From the NCBI RefSeq assembly GCF_003427025.1, contig NZ_QVAI01000003.1, positions 434,001 to 498,000 on the forward strand: 64,000 nt of DNA. The letters run 5' to 3'. The notes under the pieces are model-generated. The model was not told the DNA's origin, ran no database searches, and saw only the letters and a program-made list of their open reading frames with translations. Shown here one piece after another: positions 41,157 to 50,089 of the stretch (position 1 is the first letter of the stretch; each line of letters opens with the position of its first letter). This stretch comes from Jiangella endophytica. Lineage in GTDB: Bacteria > Actinomycetota > Actinomycetes > Jiangellales > Jiangellaceae. The position numbers were made by a program, and so were the translations under genes.

Positions 41157-43067
41157 GTGACCGCCCCGCAGGCCGTCGCCCGTCGCGACGCAGCGCCCGA
41201 CAGCGGGGCCCGGCACCGGCGGGCGCACCGCGGCGACTGGATCCTGCTCTGCTGGTGCGTCCTGCTCACGGCCGTCATGCTCGGCCCGCTGGCGGCGCCC
41301 GGCTACGTGCTCTCCTACGACATGGTCGCGGTGCCGGACCAAGCGCTGTTGCCGTCGTCCGTGGGGCTGAGCAGCGCGGTGCCCAGGGCCGTCCCGCTCG
41401 ACGCCGCGGTCGCGCTGGCCGACTCCGTGCTCACCGGGCAGCTTGTGCAGAAGCTGGCGCTGGCCGGCATCGTGCTCGGCGCGGCCCTCGGCGCCGGGCT
41501 GGCGCTGCCGACGGTCCGCACGGGGACGCGGCTGGTCGCGGCGTCGGTCTATGTCTGGAACGCCTACGTGTTCGAGCGGCTGGTCATCGGGCACTGGCCG
41601 ACGCTGATCGCGTACGCCGCGCTGCCGTGGCTGCTGATCCTCGGCCGCCGGGTCCGCCGCGGCCGGACCTCGGCCCTCGCGCCGGCCGTGCTGCTGGCCG
41701 GGGTGTCCGCGCTGACGCCGACCGGCGGGCTGCTCGCGGCGGCGCTGTTCGGCGCGCTGCTCCTCGCTCCGGGCGGCCGGCACGGCCGGCGCACGCGTGT
41801 CCTGGGTGCCGTCGCCCTCCTGCTGCTCCAGGCGCCGTGGGTGGTCCCGTCCGTCCTGCGGCCCGACCCGGCCGTCTCCGACCCGTCCGGCGTCGCCGCG
41901 TTCGCCGCCGCCTCCGACTCGCCGCTCGGCCTGCTCGGCAGCCTGCTCACGCTCGGCGGCATCTGGAACGGGGGCGTCGTCCCGGACAGCCGGGCACTGC
42001 CGTCCGCGCTGGCCCTGACGGTGGTCGTGCTGGCGCTCGCGGTGTTCGGCGCGACGGAGCTGCGCCGGCACCTGGGCCGCGCGGAGCTGGCGACGCTGGG
42101 CGCGCTGGCCGCCACCGGCTTCCTCGTCGCGGTGAGCAGCGCGCTGCCGGGCGGCGGGAGCGTCCTCGAATGGCTGGTGTCTGAGGTCCCCGGCGGCGGG
42201 CTGATCCGCGACGGGCAGAAGTTCCTCGCCTGGTACGCGCTGCTGGTCGCGCTCGCCGCTGCCGCGGGTGCCGCCCGGCTGGTCCGGCTGGCCGCGAGCA
42301 GCGCCGCCACGGCCGCCGGCACCGCCCGCGCTGACACGAGCAGCGCCGCCACGGCCGCCGGCGCCGCCGCGAACCGCACGACGTTGTCGGCCCCCGCCCG
42401 TAGGGTGGGTGGCCCACCCGGCCGGGCGGGGTCTGGCGTCGCGGTCGCGGCCGCGCTGATCCCCGCTCTACTCCCCATCGCGGCCCTGCCCGACCTCGCG
42501 TGGGGGGCGGCCGGCCGGCTCGAGCCGTCCAGCTACCCGGCGGCGTGGTCCGACGTCAGGGCGGCCATCGACGGCGGCCACGGCGACGTCGTCGTCCTGC
42601 CGTACCAGCCGTTCCGCCGCTTCTCCTGGGCCGGCGACCGCACGGTGCTCGACCCCGCTCCGCGGTACCTCGGCGTCGAGGCCGTCGTCCCGGACGCGCT
42701 GCCGGTCGGCGATGCCGTCGTGCCGGGGGAGGACCGCCGGGCCGCGGAGGTCGCCGCAGCGCTCGACGGCGACGATTCTGCGGGCGAGCTTGCCGTCCTC
42801 GGCGTCGGCTGGGTCGCGGTCGAGCGGGACACCCCGGGCGCCGTTCCGGACGGACTCCTCGAATCGCTCGAATCGGTCGAAATCAACGGGACGTTCGACC
42901 TCTATCGCGTTCCGGGTGTCATAGGCACGTGGACCCGCATTCCGCCCGCAGCGCCAGTCATTGCCGCCGATATCGTCTTTTCGGTCATTCTCGTCGTCGC
43001 ATCGGCTGATGTTGCTCGAAGGGCCTTCTCTCGGCGACGACGGTCGTTACGCTCCCAAGAGTCGTGA
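41157..43067 (+). CDS. Polytopic membrane protein of the AftD neighbourhood (Rv0226c-like)
   Basis: A 636-residue protein with about 10-12 hydrophobic segments in residues 20-440, a low-complexity AAT/AAG stretch near 380-420, an extracellular domain (about 450-600: SDVRAAIDGGHGDVVVLPYQPF, RRFSWAGDRTVLDP) and a last membrane segment near 605. GGGGAGGA lies six bases before the GTG at 41157; an ATG 18 bases upstream is possible. The layout (membrane core, periplasmic globular part, final helix) is that of GT-C-like envelope proteins. A glycosyltransferase or polymer-export role is inferred from context only. Confidence 0.75.
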   Translation: MTAPQAVARRDAAPDSGARHRRAHRGDWILLCWCVLLTAVMLGPLAAPGYVLSYDMVAVPDQALLPSSVGLSSAVPRAVPLDAAVALADSVLTGQLVQKLALAGIVLGAALGAGLALPTVRTGTRLVAASVYVWNAYVFERLVIGHWPTLIAYAALPWLLILGRRVRRGRTSALAPAVLLAGVSALTPTGGLLAAALFGALLLAPGGRHGRRTRVLGAVALLLLQAPWVVPSVLRPDPAVSDPSGVAAFAAASDSPLGLLGSLLTLGGIWNGGVVPDSRALPSALALTVVVLALAVFGATELRRHLGRAELATLGALAATGFLVAVSSALPGGGSVLEWLVSEVPGGGLIRDGQKFLAWYALLVALAAAAGAARLVRLAASSAATAAGTARADTSSAATAAGAAANRTTLSAPARRVGGPPGRAGSGVAVAAALIPALLPIAALPDLAWGAAGRLEPSSYPAAWSDVRAAIDGGHGDVVVLPYQPFRRFSWAGDRTVLDPAPRYLGVEAVVPDALPVGDAVVPGEDRRAAEVAAALDGDDSAGELAVLGVGWVAVERDTPGAVPDGLLESLESVEINGTFDLYRVPGVIGTWTRIPPAAPVIAADIVFSVILVVASADVARRAFSRRRRSLRSQES

Positions 43068-43098
43068 TTTCCGCACCGCTCGAGGAGTGCATTCGTTC

Positions 43099-43242
43099 AT
43101 GGGCAATTTCGGAGGCGTTGTCGCCGCCATTGTGGGAGTGGTGCTCGCCGGTCTGACCGTCGTCACCGCCGTGAACGTGAGCCAGCCGAGCGACGCCGAC
43201 GACGTCAGCCACGAAGAGCTGATCAACTACGACGACAACTGA
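43099..43242 (+). CDS. Small single-pass membrane peptide, DUF2613-like (47 residues)
   Basis: MGNFGGVVAAIVGVVLAGLTVVTAV is one hydrophobic segment followed by an acidic tail (SDADDVSHEELINYDDN). GAGGAG lies 11 bases upstream. Small DUF2613 proteins sit beside aftD in mycobacteria (Rv0236A, from memory), and the position here is equivalent. Function unknown. Confidence 0.7.
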   Translation: MGNFGGVVAAIVGVVLAGLTVVTAVNVSQPSDADDVSHEELINYDDN

Positions 43243-43266
43243 CCCGGCGTCAGCGAAAACATCACA

Positions 43267-44511
43267 GTGCATTCCCCGGAGACCCTGGTCGAGTCGCGCC
43301 CATTGCGCGTCGTGCTGCTCAACTGGCGCGACACCACCCACCCGGAGGGTGGCGGCTCGGAGCGCTACGTGGAGAACGTCGCCGCCGGCCTGGCTGCCGC
43401 CGGGCACGAGGTCACGTTCTTCTGTGCGGCCCATCCGGGCGCGCCGAAGGTGGAGCGGCGCGACGGCTACCGGATCGTGCGGCGCGGCGGGAAGTTCTCC
43501 GTCTACGCGCATGCGGTCCGGATGCTGGCCAGCGGGGCACTCGGGCGGCCCGACGTCATCGTCGACGTGCAGAACGGCATTCCGTTCTGGAGCCGCCTGG
43601 CCGCCCGGTGCCCCGTGGTCGTCCTCGTCCACCACGTCCACCGCGAGCAGTGGGGGGTCGTCTACGGCCGTGCCACGGCCCGGCTGGGCTGGTGGCTGGA
43701 GTCCCGGCTCGCGCCCCGCGTGTACCGGAACTCCCGCTACGTCACCGTCTCGGAGATCACCCGGACGGAACTCGCCGAGCTCGGGGTCGGTCCCGAGCGA
43801 GTGGACGTCGTCCACAACGGCACCGCGCCGGCACCGGCCACGACGACGCCGCGGTCCGATGCGCCGCGCATCTGCGTCCTCGGCCGCCTGGTGCCGCACA
43901 AGCGGGTCGAACACGCCCTGCGGGTCGCGGCCCGGCTTCGTGCCAGCCGGCCCGGCCTGCGGGTGAGCGTCATCGGCGACGGCTGGTGGTCCGAGCGCCT
44001 CACCGCCGAGGCCGAGCGGCTCGGCGTCGACGACATCACCGACTTCCTCGGCTTCGTCGACGAGCGGGCCAAGCACGAGGAGCTGGCCCGCAGCTGGCTC
44101 ATGCTGGCGCCGTCGGTGAAGGAGGGCTGGGGGCTCACCGTCGTCGAGGCGGCCCAACACCAGGTGCCCACCATCGGCTACCGCAGTGCCGGCGGTCTGG
44201 CCGAGTCGATCGTCGACGGCGCCACCGGCCTGCTCGCCGACGACCTCGACGGCCTCACCGCGGCCACCGACGAGCTGCTCGCCGACGCCGTCCGTCGCAC
44301 CGCGCTGGGTCGCGCCGCCGCCGCCCGCGCCGCGACGTTCACCTGGGACCAGACGGTGCGATCGTGGGACGCGCTGCTGCGCCGCACCGTCGCCGAGGCG
44401 CCGGCCGAGCGGTCCGCCCGCCGGGTCGCCGCGGCCACCGCCGGCGTCGCGCTGGACCCGCACCGGGTGCCCGTCGGCGCCAACGGCGGGCCGTTCTTCC
44501 ACCAGTCGTGA
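43267..44511 (+). CDS. GT4-family glycosyltransferase
   Basis: A 414-residue retaining glycosyltransferase of the GT-B fold. PEGGGSERYVENVAAGLAAAGHEV is the acceptor-site start, ICVLGRLVPHKRVEHAL begins the nucleotide-sugar domain, and SVKEGWGLTVVEAAQHQVPTIGYRSAGGLAESI has the E-x7-E motif. It corresponds in type and position to Rv0225 beside aftD. It probably builds a cell-envelope glycan; donor and acceptor are unknown. Confidence 0.9.
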   Translation: MHSPETLVESRPLRVVLLNWRDTTHPEGGGSERYVENVAAGLAAAGHEVTFFCAAHPGAPKVERRDGYRIVRRGGKFSVYAHAVRMLASGALGRPDVIVDVQNGIPFWSRLAARCPVVVLVHHVHREQWGVVYGRATARLGWWLESRLAPRVYRNSRYVTVSEITRTELAELGVGPERVDVVHNGTAPAPATTTPRSDAPRICVLGRLVPHKRVEHALRVAARLRASRPGLRVSVIGDGWWSERLTAEAERLGVDDITDFLGFVDERAKHEELARSWLMLAPSVKEGWGLTVVEAAQHQVPTIGYRSAGGLAESIVDGATGLLADDLDGLTAATDELLADAVRRTALGRAAAARAATFTWDQTVRSWDALLRRTVAEAPAERSARRVAAATAGVALDPHRVPVGANGGPFFHQS

Positions 44512-44554
44512 CGAATCGCCACAACCGCCACGGTAATTGTCGTAATGTGCCGAC

Positions 44555-45298
44555 GTGCTCCTCACCGAATCCCCGGGCCATACAGCGACGCTGAGCCGTT
44601 CGGTCCGGCTGTTTCGGGCATTTCTCTCCGAGCAACGTGACCCGGATCATTTCTATGGGGTGCTGGCCGCCGACTCTATTACGCAATTGTCCGATTATGC
44701 CGATTTGCGGGGAGCGTTGGTGCTCGACGTCGGTGGCGGGCCGGGCTATTTCCGCGAGGCGTTCGGCCGGGCCGGTGCCCGCTACGTCTCCGTCGACAGC
44801 GACCTCGGTGAGCTGTCCGCCCGCGGCCGGCCCGAGCCGGGCACCGTCATGGGCAGCGGCATGGCGTTGCCGATCCGCGACGAGGCCGTCGACGTCTGCT
44901 ACTCGTCGAACGTCCTCGAGCACGTGCCGGACCCCTGGGCGATGGCCGAGGAGATGCTGCGGGTGACCCGGCCCGGCGGCGTCGTCTTCCTCTCGTTCAC
45001 CGTCTGGCTGTCGCCGTGGGGCGGGCACGAGACCGCGCCCTGGCACTATCTCGGCGGTGAGGCCGCCGCCCGCCGGTACGCGAGCCGGCACGGGCACGAT
45101 CCGAAGAACCGCTACGGCACCAGCCTGTTCCCGGTCTCCGTCTCCGACGCGCTGCTGTGGGCGCGGCACACCCCGAACGGCGAACTGCTCGAGGCGTTCC
45201 CGCGCTACCACCCGTGGTGGGCGCGGGGCGTCGTCCGCGTGCCGGGCCTGCGTGAGCTCGCGACGTGGAACCTCGCGGTGGTGCTGCGCCGCCGATGA
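44555..45298 (+). CDS. Class I SAM-dependent methyltransferase
   Basis: A 247-residue methyltransferase: VLDVGGGPGYFREAFGRAGARYVSVDSD (motif I and the acidic loop) near residue 55, and CYSSNVLEHVPDPWAMAEEMLRVTRPGGVVFLSFTVW (motifs post-I to III). It corresponds in type to Rv0224c. Its stop overlaps the ATG of the AftD-like gene, so the two are coupled; methylation of a glycan or lipid intermediate is likely. Confidence 0.9.
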   Translation: MLLTESPGHTATLSRSVRLFRAFLSEQRDPDHFYGVLAADSITQLSDYADLRGALVLDVGGGPGYFREAFGRAGARYVSVDSDLGELSARGRPEPGTVMGSGMALPIRDEAVDVCYSSNVLEHVPDPWAMAEEMLRVTRPGGVVFLSFTVWLSPWGGHETAPWHYLGGEAAARRYASRHGHDPKNRYGTSLFPVSVSDALLWARHTPNGELLEAFPRYHPWWARGVVRVPGLRELATWNLAVVLRRR

Positions 45299-48200
45299 CC
45301 GCACAGTCTTCTGGGGCGACTGACGTCGGACCTCGCGGTCGGCTACCCCGTCGGCGCGCGCCGCGCCGACGGGGTACCCGACCGGCGTGGCGGCTGCCAT
45401 TCGTCCGTGGCGCTTCGCGCCGTCACCTGCCGGCGTGGCACGTGCAGCTCGCCGTCTGCTGCCTCGGGCTGATCGCGCTGGCGTTCCGGCAGGCGCCCGG
45501 GCAGATCGTCCCCGACACCAAACTCGACCTCACCGCCGACCCGGCCGGGTTCCTGCAGCGCGCGCTGCACCTGTGGGAGCCGGCCGCCGCGTTCGGGCAG
45601 CTGCAGAACCAGGCCTACGGCTACCTGTGGCCGATGGGCCCGCTGCACCTGGCGGGCGACCTCGCCGGGCTGCCCGCCTGGATGGTGCAGCGGCTGTGGT
45701 GGTCGCTGATCCTGGTCGCGGCGTTCCTCGGCGTGGTCCGGCTGGCCGGCGAGATGGGCATCGGCCGCTCGTGGACCCGGCTGCTCGGCGGCCTGGTGTA
45801 CGCGCTGGCGCCGCGGATCCTGGTCTCGCTGGGAGCGGTGTCGATCGAGGCGTGGCCCACGGCGCTGGCTCCGTGGGCGCTGATCCCGCTGGTCCGGGCC
45901 TGGCGCGGTGGTCCGGTCGTGCGCAACGCGGCGCTGTCGGCGCTGGCCGTCCTCTGCATGGGCGGGGTCAACGCGGCGGCGACCGCCGCCGCCGTCATAC
46001 CCGCCGGGCTCTGGCTGCTGCTGGCGCCGCACTGGCCCGGGCGCTGGCGGTTCGCGGCGTGGTGGGTCGGCTGCTGCGCGGCGGTGACGGTGTGGTGGTG
46101 GGTGCCGCTGCTGCTGCTCGGGTCCCACAGCCCGCCGTTCCTCGACTGGATCGAGACGGCCGGCAACACCACCCAGCACACGTCGCCGATCGAGGTGCTG
46201 CGCGGCAACGACCACTGGCTGTCCTACCTGTCCGTGGCCGGCGGTCCGCAGTGGCCGGCCGGCTGGCTGCTGGCCAGCGAGCCGGTGCTGATCCTGCACA
46301 CGGTGCTGATCGCGGCGATCGGGCTGGGCGGGCTGGCCCGGCGCGACATGCCCGGGCGGCGGGTGTTCCTCACCGGCGCGGTGCTCGGGCTGGCGCTGGT
46401 GTCGGCCGGGTACGTGGGCGCCGCGGCCGGGCCGCTGGCGGCGACGGTGCGCGAGCTGCTGGACGGGCCGCTGGCGCCGTTCCGCAACGTGCACAAGTTC
46501 GACGTCGTCCTGCGGCTGCCGCTCGCGCTCGGGCTGGCGCACGCGCTGTCGATGCTGCGGGTGCCGGCCATCTCCGTGCGCCGGTTCCGGGTGCTCGTCG
46601 TCGGTCTCGCCGTGGTGGTGATCGCCGGGGTGGCGACGCCCGCGCTGGCCGGACGGCTGCCGCAGGCGGGCTCGTACGACGCGATCCCGGGCTACTGGCA
46701 CGAGGCGTCGGACTGGCTGGACGAGAACGCCGGCACCGGGCGGGCGCTGCTGGTGCCGGGCGCGTCGTTCGCCGAGTACACCTGGGGCGCGCCGCGCGAC
46801 GAGCCGCTGCAGGCGCTGGGCGACACCCCGTGGGCGGTGCGCGACTCCGTCCCGCTCTCGTCGGCGGGCAACATCCGGTTGCTGGACGCCGTCGAGACGC
46901 GGCTCGCGGCCGGCGACGGTGGCGCGGGCGTCGTCGACACGCTGCGCCGCGCGGGCGTCACCCACCTCGTCGTCCGCAACGACCTCGACCGGTCCCGCAC
47001 CGACGCGCCGCGCGCCGCGCTCGTCCACCAGGCCATCGCCGACCTGCCCGGCGCCGAGCGGGTCGCGGCGTTCGGCCCGCAGGTCGGCGCGACCGACGAC
47101 CCCGCTGCGGCGTCGGACTCGCGGCTGGACGTGCGGTACCCGGCCGTGGAGGTCTTCGCCGTCGCCGACCCCGAGGTCGATGAGCACCGCGTCCACGCCT
47201 ACCCGCTGGACGGCACGCTGCGGATGTCCGGCGGGCCGGAGTCGCTGCTGACGGCCGGAGACGCCGGGCTGCTGGACGGGCGGGCGGCGTTCGTGGCCGG
47301 CGACGGCGCCGGCATCGCCGACCCGAACCCGGTGCCGGTCGTCACCGACGGCCTGCGCCGCCGCGCCGTCTGGTTCGGGGCCAGCCGCGACAACACCACC
47401 GAGGTCCTGCGGGCCGGCGAGGACGGCGGCCTGGGGCGGGTGGTGCGCGACTTCCTGCCGTCCGGCGACGACCTCGCGCGCGAGACCGTCGCCGTCGTCG
47501 ACGGGGTCGCGTCGGTGACGGCGTCCTCGTCCGGCTCGGACCCGCGGGCGACGATGGCGCGCGGCGCGGAGAACTCGCCATGGGCCGCCGTCGACGACGA
47601 TCTCGGCACCAGCTGGGTGTCGGGGGAGTACGGCAGCGCCGTCGGGCAGTGGCTGGAGATCACCTTCGACGAGCCGCGCCGCGTCCCCTCCGTCGAGCTG
47701 ACGCCGCTGACCGGCGGCCCGGTGAGCGCGCCGTTGCGGCGCGTCGCCGTCCAGACCGACACCGGGATCCTGGAGAGCGACCTGAGCCCCGGCGACGACG
47801 CGCAGGTGCTCGCGGTCCCGTCCGGCGAGACCAGCACACTGCGCGTGACCGTCGTCGCCGTCGGCGAGGGCACCGTGAGCGGCGTCGGCATCCGCGAGCT
47901 CACCGTCCCCGACTTGAAGGTGACCCGCACGCTCGCCGTGCCGGCCGTGACCGAGGCGGACCTCGGCGGCTCGGCGTCCGGCGACCCGGCGCCGGCCACG
48001 CTGGTCTTCGCCGTCGCCGACGGCCGCCGCGGCGAGTGCGTCGCGACGGCGACCGGCGACACCGACGTCGCGCGGTGCGCCCGGCAGCTGGCCCGGCCCG
48101 GCGAGGAGAACCGCGACCTGCGCCGCAGCGCCGAACTCGCGGCCGCCGCGGACTACGAGGCCGAGCTGACGGCGCGCCCGCGCCCCGGCCGGTCGTTGGA

Positions 48201-49854
48201 GGAGCTGCTCGCGCCCGATGCGGACGCGATCGTGGCGACCGCCAGCTCGCGGGCCGTCACCGACCCGCTCGGCCGCCCGCAGGCCGCCGTCGACCACGAT
48301 CCCGGCACCGGCTGGGTGGCCGCGCCCGACGACGAGTCACCGTCGCTGACGCTGACCTGGGGGCCGCGGCGCACCATCGAAGGGCTGCGACTGCAGGTCG
48401 AGCCATGGCTGGCGGCGTCGCGGCCCAGCCTGGTCGAGGTGCGGGCCGGCGAGGCCCGGTTCCAGACGGACGTCGGCGACGACGGCGCCGTCACGTTCCC
48501 GGAGCCGGTGCGCACCGACGAGCTGACCATCCAGATCGTCGAGGTCGCCGAGGTCGAGGACCGGGACCCGGCGTTCGGGCTGCGCTCGGTGCTGCCGGCC
48601 GGGGTGTCCGAGGTCGAGGTGCTGGGCGCCGACGACCTGCGGCTGCCGGTCGACGAGTCGCGCACGGTGAACATCGCCTGCGGTGACGGCCCGGAGCTGG
48701 TGGTCGGCGGGTCGTCGGTGACCACGCGCGTCGAGGCGACCGTCGGCGACCTGCTGCGCGGGCGGCGGCTGGACGTGCTGCCCTGCGGCGACGGCGCCGA
48801 GCCGGTGCCGGTGGACGAGGGGGCACTCGACGTCGTCGTCCGGTCCACGGGCGCCGTGCGGCCGGAGTCGGCGACGCTGCGGCCGGTCGACGAGCTGCCG
48901 GAGCCGTCGTCGTCCCTGGACGTCACCGTCCAGACCTGGGATGCGGCGGCGCGCGAGGTCGTCGTGCCGGTCCGCGACGAGCCCGCCGTCCTCGCCGTCA
49001 CGGAGAACCTCAACACCGGTTGGACTGCCACCCTCAACGGTGAGGCGCTGGAGCCGGTGCGGCTGGACGGCTGGGCGCAGGGGTTCGTGCTGCCCGTGGG
49101 CTCGGCCGGCGTGGTGCGGCTGACGTACGGGCCGGACGGCCCGTACCGCTGGGCGCTGCTGGCCGGGCTGGGTGCCGTGCTGGTCGTCGGCGTGCTGGCC
49201 TGGCGGGGAACCCGCGTGCCCGCGGCGCCGTCGCCGGTGCCCGCCCAGCGGGTGTCCGGCGAGGCGGTCGCCGCCGGTGGCGGGCGCCGGGCGCGGCGGA
49301 CGGTGCCGCTCGGGGCCGGCGCGCCCACCCGGCCGGTGACCGCCCGGCCGACGGCCAGGCCACTCGCCCGGCATCGCCGGCAGCGGGCCGCGCCGATCAT
49401 CGTGCTCGGCGCCGCCGTGCTGGTCCTGATCGGCGGGGCGGCCGGGCTGGCCGCGGCCGCCGTCGGCGCCGTCGTCCTGCTCGCCGGGCCGGGGCGGCCC
49501 TGGCTGACCCGGCTGGCGCCCGCTCTCGCCGCCGGGGCCGTCCTGCTCGCCGGCTTCGTCGTCGCGCTGCGGCCCTGGCCGGGTCCGTCGCCGGGCGCCC
49601 ACTCCGGCGTCGCGCAGGGGCTGGTGCTGATCGGGATCGCCCTCGCCGTCATCGGCTCGGTGGCCTGGCAGCGCGCGGGGAGCGTCCCCGAGGACGACGA
49701 GTTCGTCCGGATCGACGCGATGCTCGACCCGGCCGCCGAGTACCGGCCGCCGGAGCGGACCGCCGAGCCCGGACACGGGGACGAGCCGGCCCGGCTCAGC
49801 GCGTCGGTGGCACGACGGTCGCGGTCGTCGTCGCGAGCGAAGGGGCCGAGGTGA
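45295..49854 (+). CDS. aftD: AftD-like alpha-(1->3)-arabinofuranosyltransferase
   Basis: A 1519-residue GT-C enzyme. Residues 45-470 hold about ten membrane segments of the arabinofuranosyltransferase N-domain (DTKLDLTADPAGFLQRALHLW, GPLAPFRNVHKFDVVLRLP). The extracellular part has two discoidin (F5/8 type C) carbohydrate-binding modules at about 738-872 (SPWAAVDDDLGTSWVSGEYG) and 980-1115 (AAVDHDPGTGWVAAPDDESP). Further beta domains follow, and membrane segments lie near 1285, 1370, 1410 and 1440. In mycobacteria AftD branches arabinan (known). In a species without arabinogalactan it would decorate another wall polymer. Confidence 0.88.
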   Translation: MTAQSSGATDVGPRGRLPRRRAPRRRGTRPAWRLPFVRGASRRHLPAWHVQLAVCCLGLIALAFRQAPGQIVPDTKLDLTADPAGFLQRALHLWEPAAAFGQLQNQAYGYLWPMGPLHLAGDLAGLPAWMVQRLWWSLILVAAFLGVVRLAGEMGIGRSWTRLLGGLVYALAPRILVSLGAVSIEAWPTALAPWALIPLVRAWRGGPVVRNAALSALAVLCMGGVNAAATAAAVIPAGLWLLLAPHWPGRWRFAAWWVGCCAAVTVWWWVPLLLLGSHSPPFLDWIETAGNTTQHTSPIEVLRGNDHWLSYLSVAGGPQWPAGWLLASEPVLILHTVLIAAIGLGGLARRDMPGRRVFLTGAVLGLALVSAGYVGAAAGPLAATVRELLDGPLAPFRNVHKFDVVLRLPLALGLAHALSMLRVPAISVRRFRVLVVGLAVVVIAGVATPALAGRLPQAGSYDAIPGYWHEASDWLDENAGTGRALLVPGASFAEYTWGAPRDEPLQALGDTPWAVRDSVPLSSAGNIRLLDAVETRLAAGDGGAGVVDTLRRAGVTHLVVRNDLDRSRTDAPRAALVHQAIADLPGAERVAAFGPQVGATDDPAAASDSRLDVRYPAVEVFAVADPEVDEHRVHAYPLDGTLRMSGGPESLLTAGDAGLLDGRAAFVAGDGAGIADPNPVPVVTDGLRRRAVWFGASRDNTTEVLRAGEDGGLGRVVRDFLPSGDDLARETVAVVDGVASVTASSSGSDPRATMARGAENSPWAAVDDDLGTSWVSGEYGSAVGQWLEITFDEPRRVPSVELTPLTGGPVSAPLRRVAVQTDTGILESDLSPGDDAQVLAVPSGETSTLRVTVVAVGEGTVSGVGIRELTVPDLKVTRTLAVPAVTEADLGGSASGDPAPATLVFAVADGRRGECVATATGDTDVARCARQLARPGEENRDLRRSAELAAAADYEAELTARPRPGRSLEELLAPDADAIVATASSRAVTDPLGRPQAAVDHDPGTGWVAAPDDESPSLTLTWGPRRTIEGLRLQVEPWLAASRPSLVEVRAGEARFQTDVGDDGAVTFPEPVRTDELTIQIVEVAEVEDRDPAFGLRSVLPAGVSEVEVLGADDLRLPVDESRTVNIACGDGPELVVGGSSVTTRVEATVGDLLRGRRLDVLPCGDGAEPVPVDEGALDVVVRSTGAVRPESATLRPVDELPEPSSSLDVTVQTWDAAAREVVVPVRDEPAVLAVTENLNTGWTATLNGEALEPVRLDGWAQGFVLPVGSAGVVRLTYGPDGPYRWALLAGLGAVLVVGVLAWRGTRVPAAPSPVPAQRVSGEAVAAGGGRRARRTVPLGAGAPTRPVTARPTARPLARHRRQRAAPIIVLGAAVLVLIGGAAGLAAAAVGAVVLLAGPGRPWLTRLAPALAAGAVLLAGFVVALRPWPGPSPGAHSGVAQGLVLIGIALAVIGSVAWQRAGSVPEDDEFVRIDAMLDPAAEYRPPERTAEPGHGDEPARLSASVARRSRSSSRAKGPR

Positions 49855-50089
49855 CCGAGCCCAGGCAGCCGCAAGCCCAGCGACTTGCCCGGCAGCCGCG
49901 CGACGGTGCTCGAGCAGCTCGTCAAGGGACTCCGGCGCCGCTCTGATCGGGCGCGATGTTGCCGAGTGGCATGCACAGGCGCGGATCGGAGGGTAGTTTC
50001 ACGAAGAGCCCCCGCGCCGCCCCGGGGCCGCGCCCGGCGGTGGTCTCACGCGGGCCGCGCGGAGACCCCGATCCGAGGAAGGCTTGTCC

